Shown here: positions 21,296 through 33,621 of the stretch, one piece after another | Layout of the letters: each line of letters opens with the position of its first letter | Numbering within the stretch: the stretch's first letter is position 1 | Source: Humulus lupulus | Taxonomy: Eukaryota; Streptophyta; Magnoliopsida; Rosales; Cannabaceae | DNA length: 64,000 nt | NCBI RefSeq assembly: GCF_963169125.1 | Contig: NC_084802.1 | Span: 35,858,607-35,922,606, forward strand | Direction of reading: 5' to 3' | The notes under the pieces: generated by a model | Databases searched by the model: none | Told to the model about the DNA's origin: nothing | What the model saw: only the letters and a program-made list of their open reading frames with translations | Made by a program: the position numbers and the translations under genes

Positions 21296-22800
21296 TGTTG
21301 GAGTTGTATATATGTCAATTTTTAGGATAACACTAGAAATATTCAAGAATCTAAACGGCTTAGAATGATACCAAATTCTTCCAAGCCTATCTCTAAAATA
21401 AGTCTAACAAAGTGTGGGAAAGTTCTCAACACATGAGATAAAATTTTAGAGGGGGAAGAAGAGAGTGATGGGCGGCCAAGCTAGGAGAAAAAAATGTCTA
21501 GGTTTTCTTTTTCTTCCATTTTCCCGAAATAATGAAACAACACCTTCTGAAAACTTTAGCATCACATTCCTTATATAGGCAACTAATGAGTTTTATTTTA
21601 ATTAAATTAATTAAAACAATAAACAAAAATAAAAGAGCTTGGGCTCCCACATAACTAGTTGGGCCCAATCTTTTGTCTTGAATTTAAATCATAATTGGAA
21701 CAAATTCAAAACTTTTTATTTATTTGTCTTATAATTAATTAATTAAATCTTTATTCAATTTAACTAATTATAGCTTGAAACTTGATTTAATATTATTTAT
21801 TTATATTGACACAAATTTGTCAATATTAATAAATTTGCCCAAAAGTCTCTCTTTTATTCCCAAATTTTTAATAGATGTAAATATCATTAAATTGACCTAG
21901 TCAATTTGATATTCATAATTAATAATTAAATCAATTGTTTGAGACTATTATATTTGATTTAATAAGAGACGACGTGGGGACCATGGATCCATGAATACAA
22001 GCTTCAATAAATTTTTGTGAATTTATTTATTGTATAAATTATCTCACAATTTATTAATTTCTCATGACTTCACTATAGAATCAGAATTGAACTCTTGAAT
22101 TCAGAGAACAATATTATGCGTATAAAGTCGCTATCCATTGTTATAATCACTACCGTCAATTAATCCTCTATCAATGACTTAATAATGAGCTGGGTGTAAA
22201 TTAACGTTTTACCCCTCATCGATATTTTATCCTTAACTCCCACTAAGTCACTTATAAATGATAAATATGTGAACTTAATCACTAATATGAGCACTCAATC
22301 ATTTAACCCCTTGGACTAAGCTATTAAGGAAGTCATATTTTCACTTCTTATATAGAAGCTATAGATTTCATATCTATGATACATACTCTCATTCAATTAC
22401 ACTAATGAACCTCCAAGATGTAAGTATAGGTTATGTCGTACGGTGATCTTTTAATGAACAAATCAAAAGATTCACATATTATAATTAATAGAAATACTAT
22501 CACTCAAAATTTAGATCGACTTGACCTATGATCAACGTTGCAACTCTGATTAGATTCGATAATAACGATACTTATTTATCTATCAATAATAAATGTCAGT
22601 CCTAGTCCAATGTAACAAAATACATTCGATCTTATCTACTTAACTAATGTCATGGACAAGACATCACACCTAGTTTATAAGTTGATCATATTGTTGATTA
22701 ACAAAATAGTGAATATCCTAGGCACTAATTTAATCTCAGAGCTAATTCTTTTAAACATACTATTACATTTGCAATCCATTGTGACCTAGTCACTACTCTA
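21296..22800 (-). mobile_element. Copia-type LTR (solo or partial) inserted in Tat-1 gag
   Basis: The left border is TGTTGGAGTTG at 21296, cutting the Tat-1 gag frame. The sequence is AT-rich and non-coding. It resembles the solo LTR at 945-2851 in layout, with shared phrases such as GGGGACCATGGA and CTCAACACATGAGAT, so I orient it minus. No matching right end or second copy of the flank GAGTT was found. The right border (about 22800) is where composition changes to the Tat-2 LTR. It is probably truncated. Confidence 0.6.
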
Positions 22801-23589
22801 GGCCTTTTTCGGCCTACCGTCCACTTCAGCAATGAGTGACACGAGGCGACATATATGACATATCTCTCGAGAAGTCCTCGGAGGTGGAAAACCATGCCGA
22901 AGAGTTATAGATACGCAAGCAACCAGACTACCAATGAAGGGTCTCGGGACCCTCCGTGAATTCTTGAAATGTAAAGCAACCAGAGGTCCCAGAGATCAAG
23001 TCCGAGGAGAACGCTTTCACGTCGACTTCTTGGAGAGCCCGAGAATCCCCAATAATTGCTTAGTGAGATTTTTAGAGATCTGGGGACCATAGTGCAAGCC
23101 CCGTGTGGACTTGATTGAAGGAGTGGTCTTAGGTGCCTTTCTGTTAGGATTTCAAGGCCAACCCATTTTTAGGTTTAAAGGTCGCCCAACTAGGCCTATA
23201 GCCAGGCGACACGTGTAGGGTGCCAACATTGTAACGGAAAATTCCCACAAAATGTGGAGATAAATGTAAACATATTTTTCATAAAAGGCTAAGAGTTGTT
23301 TTAGCTACCCACATGCCACCAATAAATAAAGCATGAAAGGGTCATTTTTAGAGGATCTGAAACCTTAGATTTGGACTCCCATTTTTACCTTGGAGAAAGA
23401 CAATCCTCTGCCCAAGCTGTAAACCCTAAGAGGCTTGTGATTCCTACAAGCTTTACTCAATATAAGTGACTCGTAGACTAGGTCTCGTTAACGACCGAAC
23501 CATGTAAAAAACCATGTGTGGCTTTTGATTTATTCCATTATTAGTAGATCTCTTCTTATTTTATTAGTTGATAGAAATTCGGGCCAACA
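22801..23589 (+). repeat. Tat-2 5' LTR (left border uncertain)
   Basis: It ends GGGCCAACA at 23589, directly before the same 22-base primer-site sequence as in the gag-only element. Non-coding. AATAAATAAAG near 23325 is a weak TATA-like site. I could not find a clear TG start, so the left border is only the change in composition. Confidence 0.65.
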
Positions 23590-23611
23590 TTTTGGTGCTT
23601 TCATTGAGAGC
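23590..23611 (+). other. Primer-site position of Tat-2
   Basis: Identical in all 22 bases to 3765-3786. The tRNA is not assigned. Confidence 0.65.
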
Positions 23612-23639
23612 TGTAGAAAGCTAGAGAGAAACCTCGACC

Positions 23640-26600
23640 ATGGTGGACACGTGGAACCGGTCTTGAGTGAACCCTGACCTGGCTCTACGAAATGAGAGGC
23701 TGGGTGATCTTCCCCTTGTCACAAATCCTCCAGCAGTGGAGGAGAATGAGTTACCACCCAAAGATGAGTATTATCCAGAAGATGATTTTGTGGCTAAAGA
23801 TGATTACCTTCCAAAGGACGACATTTCTAGCAATGTACGTCGCCAAGACTCAGAGGTAATCGACCTTCGAAAGTAGGTGGCAGCGCAACAAGCAGAGTTG
23901 GAAGCCTAACGGGCCAACATGAACACCATGATGGAAAATTTGAATGCCATGTGAGCTGTGTTGGCTGCACAGGGACTCCTCGTAAATTTGCCAGCTCCAG
24001 AGGTCTCTCAAGACCAGCAGGTACCCACGGTGGTCCTTCCAGTGCTGAGTGCCAGAGGAAGTGGTGCTCAAAGGGCTCAAGAGGGTATCCGACAACCAGC
24101 CCAAGAACCTGGAAACCCACTTCTAGGGCCAAGGCCTTAGCAAAGAGGCTAGAGTTTAGTTTTTTTGCGACCGGGAGCTCGAATGCCTAACGCACGCAGT
24201 CCTCAGTTACCTAGGGAAAACCTAGGACTAAGAGCCCGTATAAATGGTTGGGTTCCCCCGCACCATCCAAACATCAGTATCTCTATCAACAATGATTATG
24301 TATATGATGAGAACTTTGATGAGGAAGTTCAGTAACTACCCGAAAAGATAGACCTCTAAGAAGATTTTAATGCTCGGTGAAGAGGGGCCTGTCCACCTAG
24401 TCAAAATGGATACAAATAGCCTGACCTGCAAGAGGGCTTGAATGCTCGCAAAGGCGGGGTCGTGCTCAGCTATGACCTTGATGGAAGGCTAGAGAAGCCT
24501 AATCTCTGAGAAAATTTAAATGCCCGAAGGCAGGCTCAACAACCCAAGTGGCCCAAGAACTTGGCGGATAATCCAATTGTTGCAGAACTCACAAGAATGC
24601 GACAATAAATGGATAGGCTTCTAAAACGCCAAGGACGGGACTCGAACTCCGACGAAGGTGGAGGCGAGCCCTGTGCTTGCCACCTAGTCGAGGCGCCTAT
24701 GCCTTTTGGGTTCAGGATGCTCATGATGGACTCTTACAATGGGAACACGAACCCTACCGACTTTTTTACAAGATTCAACAAACAAATGATAGTACATAAG
24801 GTGTCCGAGGACGCGCGTTGCACATGTTTTCTGTTAACCCTTACTGGGGTAGCAAGTGAGTGGTTCAAAAGATATAAGCCTAGAACCGTACACTCTTAGT
24901 CCCAACTATCCTCATAGTTTATAAGACAATTTGTGGCCTCGAGGAAAGTCTGTTTTGAAGTTAATACGCTGGCAATTATAAAGCAAAGACCCGGTGAAAC
25001 CCTGAAATAGTACATTAATCACTTCAACCAAGAAGTTGCTCGAACAAAACGAGTGGATGACTAATAGTAGTTGATGGCCCTATAGGCATGACTCTTCCCT
25101 AGAATTCCTTTGTGGGATGACTTGCAAAGAAAAGGTTGTCACCGACTAGACGACTTTGCCAGGCGAGCCCATGATTTTATTAACTGGGAAGACGCCTTGT
25201 TTGGACTTCCAGGGGGACCGAGCATTATGTCAGGGTCCTCCACTCCCAATCTGGGTTACTTCGCAGACCCTCTGTATAGCCAAATGCGATAGTAAATTTC
25301 GGATATGTCGCTAATTTCCAATATAGTTTTTCTTACCCTCAGGTCAGTTTCAGCGTCATACCAATGGCCCAAATTCAGCCAACAATACAAAGCAATAACC
25401 AAAGGAGTGGGAAGAGAGTCAACAAAAACCAGTCTCGATGAGGGAACAAGAGGGATAAAAAGAATCAGGAAGACAAATATACCCCTCAATACGCTCAATA
25501 CACAGATTTGGTAGAAACCCGCGAGAACATCTTTGTGGAAACTGAAAGGAAAATCCCATATCGGAAGCCTTAGCCACTTAGGAGAGATCGGGAGAAAAGA
25601 GATCCCTCTAAGTTTTACAAATACCATAATGACATCTGAGCATCCCAAATTTGCTAATAAGGCTTAGGGCCTTGATTAGCGTGCCTGGAGGGCAATATTT
25701 GATTTATTGTGCTAATATGTGAATTTGATAAGTATGTGATTAGAAATGCATGTTTAGGTGAATTAAATATGCATGTGGACCCCATTTGGTTGCTAGGGCC
25801 ATATTTGTAATTTTAGCCCGCTGAGGGCATAAATGCAATATTTATGTATATTGTGATTGACACCACGTGTGAGTGGTGATATATTTGTGATGCATGATCC
25901 GAGACGGTCCTAGGGAGCAGTTTACCTGGAAAGTCACAACGGGGTCAAATACCCAGCTCGGGAGGAGCCTAGGGGTATTTTGGGTATATAATATGAGTTT
26001 GGGATTTATTAAGTATCGGGTAGTAATTTAGTAATGATTTGAGTATTCCGGGATTAACGGGGATTTTTAGGTGTACTCGAGGACTTAGCGGGATATATTA
26101 AATGACTAAACTACCCTTGGTGATATTTGAGGACTTAGGTTAACTTAGGGGTAATCTTGACTTTTGGCAAGAGGTTATACTTAATTGGGAGCTGGAGACT
26201 CTAGAACATTTTAGACAAGCAGAGGAAAGGAAGGAAAAGGCTCAATTTCTCTCTGCTCTCTCTCTTCCAATCGGTTTCTCTCTCATTTTCCATAGTGCAT
26301 GTTTGTGAAAGATTTAAGGCCAAATTTTCAAGGGATTCTAGGCTGGGATTTGGGAGACTTAGCTAGGTGCAAGGGTAAGTATTTAACTCAATTCCTTGTT
26401 GAATTCAACCAAGAAATGTTGTGGTTTGAAAACTGAATTGTGTTTTGCTTTGTGGATTTTGGGATGAAGTTTTGGCAAGGTTAAGCTTAGGAATTTGTGG
26501 ATTTGAAAGCATCTCAGGTCGAATTCCTACTTGAGGTCAGAATTCCATTGGTTTCTGAAGTAAACATTCTTATGTGGTTTAAGTTTTGTGGAGTGTGGTT

Positions 26601-28205
26601 TAAGTTTTGTGGAGTTTTAAACCACTAGATGATTTTTGAGTTTGGTTGAGTGTTTGAGTTTGTTGCTGGTATTATTGAGTTGCTACACTGTCTATTTGAA
26701 GTTTTAGGTCAAATTGGGACTTGGGTGTACTTTGGTAGTGATTTGGATGAGTTTTAGCTCGGGAAAAATGTTAGGAAAAACCCAGTTTTCTGGGTTCCTG
26801 TATGAGCGCCATGGCTCTATTCTTCCGTGTCGCGACGCTGGGTTGAATCATGACAAGGGATCCCTGCTGGGCGTCGTGGCCCCTATAGGGTTGTGCCATG
26901 GTGCTAGGCCATTTTCAGGATGTGGTATTTTGTGTTTTTAGGGTTTTGGCTCAGGGGGCTCGGGGGACACTTTCGTTACCTTGTGTGGGGAAATGGGAGG
27001 TCCCGAGAGCACGGGATTGGTTCCAGGGTACAGTTATGAATTGGTTACTAACGAGAGTGTTACTTATGTGTTGTGACTATGTTTTTAGTGAGGCTCGGGT
27101 TAGAGGACTGTGCTCGAGATTTCAGTGCTCAAGAAGCTCGGGACACAGGTAAGAAAATTGTTGTGCCCGTAGAGCAAGGCATGGCCCTATAGTTTGTAGT
27201 GCATGGCACGACCCTATGTGATTATGTTTGTATTTGTTAAATTTATACTATTTGTTGCATATTTGTAAATGAACGGCAAGGACCAAAAACGGCAAAGGCT
27301 GAGAATGGCAGGAAGCCGGGTACGACAAAGGGCTGGGAAAGGCGTTAAGCACGTGGAGTGCAAGGCCGAGTACAACAAGGGTCGGGAGCAGTGTTAAGCA
27401 CGCGGAGTGTAAGTCATTAGGGTGAGACCCTTCTCGGATGCCTAAGTCATCCTCACGGTGTAGACTGCAAACCCAGGGCCTAGTAAAGCGCCTGGGATGG
27501 CATGGTCGTTATGTGTTTAGCCTGTTGGCTGCTTGTTGTATGTTAATTGATAGTTATGTATATGTTGATTACTTGTGTTGAGTTTCTTGCTGGGCTTCGG
27601 CTCACGAGTGCTCTATGGTGCAGGTAAGGGCAAGGGAAAGGTTGACCAATCATGAGTATGGAGAGCGTGGAGCAACGTGTACATGTTTGGCCTGCCTGGC
27701 TGCCACGGCCAGTGGTATTTTTTGGATTCGTTATGTAGTAACCAGAGTTTTTTCGTTTAGTCGACTTTAATCATATTTTTGAGTTGTAAATATTTCTAAA
27801 CAGTAATTTTGGGATCCCAAATGTATAACGCTTTATAATTTCAATGAATGAGTATGTTTTCAAATTATATGATTTTTATTATAGTTTAGCTACACTTTTA
27901 ACCTAAAACCTTGATTAGCAAGTTAATTGCACATTCAAAACTCACTTAGTAACAACTCTAAGGAAGTAGGGTGTTACAACATCGAGCATAGCATAAACGA
28001 GTGTTGACAACTCCAAGATGAGATCGAGAGCCTCCTAAAGTTGGGACACCTCCGACACTATGCTCGGGGACAGCAACAAGGAGCTCAAGCTGGTCCACCC
28101 CAAGGACCACAGGTTGTTGAGGGTTCACACCTAGCGTCACCTCCTCTAGTGGCACCTGGACACCCCGCAACCAACAATCCTTTACCAGCTGGGTCCCTCT
28201 GAGAC
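23640..28205 (+). pseudogene. gag: Tat-2 gag, split by a solo LTR and heavily decayed
   Basis: A weak start ATG at 23640 is followed within ten codons by a stop. Readable pieces are an acidic N-terminal region (23667-23876), the gag core (24609-24899, with DARCTCFLLTLTG) and a segment at 25110-25292. A knuckle region begins KFYKYHND at about 25610. It is cut at 25636 and resumes at 27984 after the Tekay solo LTR, with LQDEIESLLKLGHLRHYA near 28020. The first knuckle Cys reads Tyr. More than ten stops in frame. Confidence 0.8.
25637..27978 (+). mobile_element. Tekay solo LTR inside Tat-2 gag
   Basis: 2342 bp, beginning TGAGCATCCC (a changed TGTAACGTCCC start) and ending GGTGTTACA, with the perfect duplication ACATC (25632-25636 and 27979-27983). 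It shares its start with the solo LTR at 41143-43297, read on the other strand. Seen: a CT-rich leader near 26270, the palindrome GTCGCGAC at 26829-26836, a donor-like ACAGGTAAGAAAATTG at 27145-27160 and an acceptor-like GGTGCAGGTAAGG near 27617. Confidence 0.92.
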
Positions 28206-28468
28206 CCAATGGTCGAGTAAATACTATATCAGGTGGTCAATCGAGGTCCCCACAGAAGAGATATGCCTAAGCCCTCAATCATGATGAGGAAATCTATGCC
28301 CTTGGGCAGTCTCCTCCATAGATGCCGAGGATGACCGACCAGGCAATCACCTTTACCGAGGAAGATGCACGGAGAGTTCACTTTCCTCACCATGATCAGT
28401 TAGTAATTGAGACTTAAATAGCAAAGAAGATAGTGGCACGAATCCTCGTTGATAATGGAAGCTCAGTG
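28206..28468 (+). pseudogene. Tat-2 protease fragment
   Basis: Downstream of gag the frame reads ITFTEEDARRVHFPHHD, the segment before Tat proteases. It ends in LVDNGSSV, an intact active-site motif, where a Copia LTR cuts it at 28469. A stop lies between the two parts. The rest of Tat-2 pol is not found to the right. Confidence 0.8.
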
Positions 28469-29170
28469 TGTTGGTAACTGGTTTACCATGTGCGCAACAG
28501 AATGCACGGAGTGGTGGGCCCAGGGATTTCAAATTTTGTTATTTAAACAATCTTTAAATAACCGGATCCATTAGCATGCGTACAGTAATCAAAGACATAG
28601 AATAAGATAAGGAATTTACCAGTTGTAGAACTATCAAGATTCTTCGCTATCTTTTTGTATCTCCAACGAATATCCAATCCAAAGCAGCCTCCAAAATACT
28701 CAGACCAAGATCTTCCAAGATGTATCTCTACACGTCAAGACACGTATGGGAACGTAGAGTTATGGTGAGAATTTTGTGATTCACAAGATATTCTCAACAC
28801 ATGAGATCTTGGAATTTTTCAGGTCTTAGATAATTTTCAAGGATAGAGAAAAAATAATACGATGTAATTTTTATCTCTGTGAAAAGCTTAGAATTCTCTA
28901 GAATAATCTTTTTTGGTTATCTTTCTATCAGATAGATTTTATAAAAGAATAATAAATTCAAATTCAAATTATAAACTAATTAATTAAATAAATAAAAATA
29001 TCCAAGACCTAGTCTTGGACTATTATTATACTCCAGTCACAATGCAAGCACTATCATTGGTGTGTAACATATGCTTTTCAGGGATGTGTCTTAACCAATT
29101 TTATTTATTTATTATTTAATAATTTATTTATTAAAAAATATATAAACATGATAACTAATCTTATCATATT
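28469..29170 (-). mobile_element. Copia-type LTR fragment inserted in the Tat-2 protease
   Basis: It starts TGTTGGTAACTGG. It shares with the solo LTR at 945-2851 phrases such as ACCAAGATCTTCCAA and ATATTCTCAACACATGAG in the same order, and is AT-rich. The flank is CAGTG (28464-28468). No right end is seen: the similarity stops near 29170 at the start of the AT-rich island. The LTR and the rest of Tat-2 were probably lost together in one deletion. Confidence 0.7.
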
Positions 29171-29892
29171 AATTGGGTTTTTTTCAACTGCAATCCTCAT
29201 TCTTTACACTTTGTAACACTTCGGTCTTGAAAGTTAATTTTGTATCAATTAGGTCCCCAATCTTTTCAAATCGTATCAGTTAGATCTCTAAATACTATTT
29301 TTATTTATTTTTCTTTCAAAATACAAAAATAAAGTATAAAAAATGGTGAATCAATCTTAAAAAAAAATAAACCACTTAATTTATGACAATACTAAACATG
29401 ACATTGAAAAAAATATATTTTCATGACATTTTAAAAAATATTTAATGGTTTTATATATTAAATTAATTTTTCATTTAAAAAATTCTTACGTGTAAATTTT
29501 TAATATTAATAACTGAACTATCACAGGATTATCAATATCTATAATGTACATATTTATTTTTATTTTGTAAATTTTTTCTATAATGCAACTTACAACTAAT
29601 CATATATATACATATGTATATATTCGCATACATAACTTTATATACACTATTATTAAGTTTTTAAAAAAATATATTAAATAAAAAAGCATAAACATAAAAA
29701 AAAATTGATAATATCAAGATAATTGAGATAATATATTTATTAATATTAATTATAGAACAACAATAAAACATTAATTTAATTTATAAAAATATTAAATATT
29801 TTAAAAATGTCAAGAAAATATTTTTTTTCTCGTGTCATGTTTGTTATTGTTATAAATTAAATATCTAAATATTTTAAAAATGATTCACCATT
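29171..29892. repeat. Fold-back (MITE-like) element, right arm truncated
   Basis: An inverted repeat of about 145 bp per arm (29344-29490 against 29745-29890). Shared words include ATGGTGAATCA and AACATGACA, read in opposite directions. The left arm has an outer part (GCAATCCTCATTCTTTAC and on) with no partner on the right. Over 80% AT and no coding capacity. Confidence 0.7.
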
Positions 29893-31232
29893 TATGAGAT
29901 TGAGATTCACAATCCATGAATCTTCATGCAAGTCAAGCCTTCTTGATGAAGATCTTAGAGAAAACTAGTAATCTTGAGAGCTAGAGAGAGAAAAGTGAGT
30001 GATCAATTCACCAAAAAACTCAAATGGCCCATTTAAATAGTATAGAAACTCTCATTAGACTCAATCAATGAGACTAGAGCATTTGATTTAAATTTTGGAG
30101 CAAAAAACATGTCACTATACGGACCGCCTAGACAACACGTTGCCAGAACCCAGGCGATGCATCACCACCATGCAACTGATGCGTCGCCTATGTAGTGATT
30201 CAAAGGACCAGCGACGCATCGCCTCCTAGAGGCAACACAAAGCAGGTCTCTCTAACTTGGCGCCCCAAAACTTATCTTAAAACATCTCCAAATGCCTCCA
30301 AACTTTTTGGGTACTCTTATATACTCCAAAGAAACACTTTGGACCCAAAAATGATGATTTATAGATGCATATACCAAAAGTCAACTCACACATGTTGACT
30401 TTAGTGAAACTATTATGGTTTTGCACTTTTTCGTGCCTAACCAATTTCACTGAATATTTAACCAATCATAATAATATATATACTATACCAAACAAAATTC
30501 ATGAGAATTGTTTCTCATTGGCAGCAAAACCCACAAATGATTTGGCTATCTTCTAGTTCAATTTTCTCCATATCTCATGTCTTAGTATTTATTTTTTCTT
30601 TAAAAAAGAAAAAGAAAGAGGTTACGAAATGATTTAAGTTCATGTATTTTCTAAATGATATATAATTTTGTTATGATTTAAGAGTATGATTTAATTAGTT
30701 TTTCTTTAATTATTTTTTTAATAAATTTTATTTATATTTTAAATCGTTTATTTGATATTTTGCTTGATTTTAATTTTTTTAATCTTTTAAATTTTTTTTA
30801 TTTCTTTAAAATTTAAATTAATTTTTATTGTGAAATATACATGTGGCAATGCCACATCAGCACTCAAATCCACATTGGACGAAATCTAATTTTCAGTAAC
30901 GTGCATAATTCGGTAGAAATTTTTAACATCGTTAATCATTCGGGGGGCAAGATCTGAATCGCTCATAGTTCAAGTGGCCAAAATACTATTTATTCTAAAA
31001 AATATTTTGACTAAAATTGAGTTCGTGGACTATTTCGAACCATTTGGCAAAACAAAGAGTCTAAAAAAGTATTTTTCAAAATAAATGGTTAGAACGGATA
31101 TAAAAGCAAAATAGAGAAGTCAAAATAGTATTTTCCTAACTTCGAATGTGTATGCGTTCGATCATAAAGTTCACTAAAGAAATAAAAGATGATAAGCTTT
31201 TAGGATGAAAGTTATCCCTCCACTTTTACGTA
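29893..31232. other. AT-rich non-coding stretch with a possible LTR leader fragment
   Basis: No supported gene. At 30100-30240 a GC-richer part holds near-palindromes such as GCGATGCATCACC and GCGACGCATCGCC, like those in LTR leaders elsewhere in the window. At about 30840-31110 a segment with GGCAATGCCACATCAGC and a TAGACTCTTTGTTTTGCC word (minus strand) resembles MITE ends. Both are too decayed to bound. Confidence 0.4.

Positions 31233-31263
<31 letters not shown>
31233..31263 (+). repeat. (AAT)n microsatellite
   Basis: About ten uninterrupted AAT units. Confidence 0.95.
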
Positions 31264-31304
31264 GAGTAATTCTAATTAAAAAAAAAAGCATATACAATTT
31301 TACT

Positions 31305-32195
31305 TTTTTGTATTTTGCTGAAATAACCACTTACACCTTGTATTTTTAAAATGTCAAATTACACATGTGTTTTGTTTAAATACTTATTTACATCCCCGTA
31401 TTTTATTTAAATGCCTATTTATACCCTTATGTTTTTACTAATACATATTTAAATAATTTTTTGGTAGAAATTAATTTTAATACAATAATAATACTCTCTT
31501 TTTATTTACTTAATATTATTTTTTATTTTAATAATTTTATAAAAATACTAGAAAGAGATTATTTATATAAATTTAAAAATATTAATTTACTATTTGTAAT
31601 AATATTATTAATTAAAGTGTGAAAAATAAAAATGTTTTTTTTAAAAAGATAAGTTCCTAAATTATTTATAAATATATTTTAAATTTGATAACAAAATAAA
31701 AATATGAGAATGATATAATAAAATAATTAATGAGTTATATATACTTTTTATTATAGATAATTGTGACAAATTAAAGTTTGTAATTGAGTTAAAAAAAAAA
31801 GTAAAATATATTTATAAAAATATTGAGAACTTTTTTTAAAAATAAATACTTTATTTTTCATTCTTTAATAAAAAAAATTATTTCAAATAGTAAAAAGGGA
31901 TATCCATTAAGGGTATTATTGTAGTACTAAAATTTATTTATACTAAAAATTAGTTTAAATATGTATTATTCAAAACACATGGGTGGAAATATATGTTTAA
32001 ACAAAATATAAAGGTGTCATTTAGTATTTTTTTTTTTAAAATACAGGATTGTACATATGCATTAAACAAAACACATAGGTGTAATTTGGTATTTTTAAAA
32101 ATATAGGAGGGGTAAGTGTTTATTTAAGCAAAATACATAGTGTAATTTAATAAATATCGTAGTATAAGTAAGTATTTTAAGCAAAACAGTGATAT
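31305..32195. repeat. Large AT-rich fold-back element
   Basis: The first ~200 bp (TATTTTGCTGAAATAACCAC and on) matches the minus strand of the last ~280 bp. Within the arms a loose ~70-bp unit around CAAATTACAC and TGTGTTTTG recurs. No open frame. I could not read a clean target-site duplication. It fits a MULE- or fold-back-type MITE. Confidence 0.7.
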
Positions 32196-32411
32196 ATCTC
32201 CTAAAGAAAATCAAGGAAACTATAAAAGAAAAAGAAGAAGAAAATAATTTCCTTGTTGCTTATAATTTATCTATTAATTTTTATAATCTGGTTCCAAACA
32301 AAAAGTAAAGATTTTCTCCAAATAAAATAGTTAAGCAGATGATAATTTGGAAATTAAGAAAGTAAACCGTTAAAGAAAATATTTTTGGATTGAATTGATG
32401 AGAAAGATAAG

Positions 32412-33621
32412 ATTCAAGTTTCTCACCTTTTCTTCACGGACGACAGTCTAATTTTTGTTGAAGTGAAAAAAGAGGAGTGTAAACGAATTAAAAGCATATT
32501 GGATAGTTATGATAAAGCATCTGGCCAAACTATCAACATCCTAAAATCTGAGATGTGCTGACATGTTTGGAGTCAATACAGTGGAGCATTAAGACAAATA
32601 CCTTGGGCTCCCTAACTTTGTGGGTAGGAGGAAGAATGAGTTGTTCAATGCAATTAAAAATACAGTTTGGAATAGGCTTCAAGGGTGGAAAAGGAGTTTA
32701 TTTTTAGTAGTGGGGAAGAAGATTCTCATTAAAGCATTAATACAAGTCATAAATTGTTACACAATGAGAATCTTTAAGTTGCCTAAAAGCCTTATTATTG
32801 ATCTTCATGGAATGGCAGCAAGGTTTTGGTGGGGAACTTTAGAAAAGAAAAGAAAAATTCATTGGGGTGCGTGGAGAACTCTGTGTAGACCTAAAGAGGC
32901 GGAGGAATGAGATTTAAAGATCTTGAATTGTTCAATAAGACTTTATTGGGGAAGCAAGTGTCGAAAGTGCTTAGGAACCCCAATTCTTTGGTGGAGAAAG
33001 TGATTAAGAGTTGTTATTTCAATAACTCTTCAATCTTAAGAGCCAAAGCGATATCGAATGCTTCTTATGTGTGGAGAAGCTTGATGTGGGGAAAAGAGGT
33101 TATTGTTCAAGGGTCACGTTAGAGAGTTGGGTCGCGTGAAGAGATTGATGTTCTTAAGGATAGATGGATTCCAAGACCATCTAGCTTTGAGATTTTTTAT
33201 AAGTCTTACTTGCATGATGATCTTAAAGTGGTGGATCTTAGATTGCCTTTGGGAGAATGGGATGAAGACTTTATAAGAGTTGTGTTTAATCAGGAGGATG
33301 CTAAGTTTATTTTGGGGATTCCTACTGGGTTGCTTGAGCATCAAGATAAATTGATTTGACATTATACAAAGGATGGGGAATACAGTGTGCGTAGTGGTTA
33401 TAAAACAACCATTAATGAGAGATCTTTCGTTGAGACTTCTAACATGAAATGCACTAAGAGTTGGTGGAAGGCTATGTGGAAATTGAGTGTTCCTCCCAAA
33501 GTTAAATAGTTTTTTTAGGGAAAGTGAACCATTCGTAGCTCCCTATTAACCGTGTTTTGTTTTGCAGGGGTATCAATATAGAAAAAGGATGTTGGCGATG
33601 TAATGAAAATGGAATGGAGGA
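32412..33621 (+). pseudogene. L1-like LINE reverse transcriptase, C-terminal part, 5' truncated
   Basis: It starts near the catalytic box (FFTDDSLIF at about 32435). The RT thumb follows (GRRKNELF near 32625; LQGWKRSL near 32680; RFWWG near 32825), then the FKDLELFNKTLLGKQ block near 32912. The zinc-binding C-terminal domain ends with CWRCNENGMED near 33600. At least two frameshifts and several stops. Plant L1 elements copy themselves by target-primed reverse transcription; this copy is dead. Tekay-3 splits it at 33622, and it resumes at 45727. Confidence 0.88.

Noticed and set aside
21296..21318. Met at 21318 as start of Tat-1 gag
   Set aside because: The first codons lie inside the Copia LTR (border at 21296), so the start is created by the insertion.
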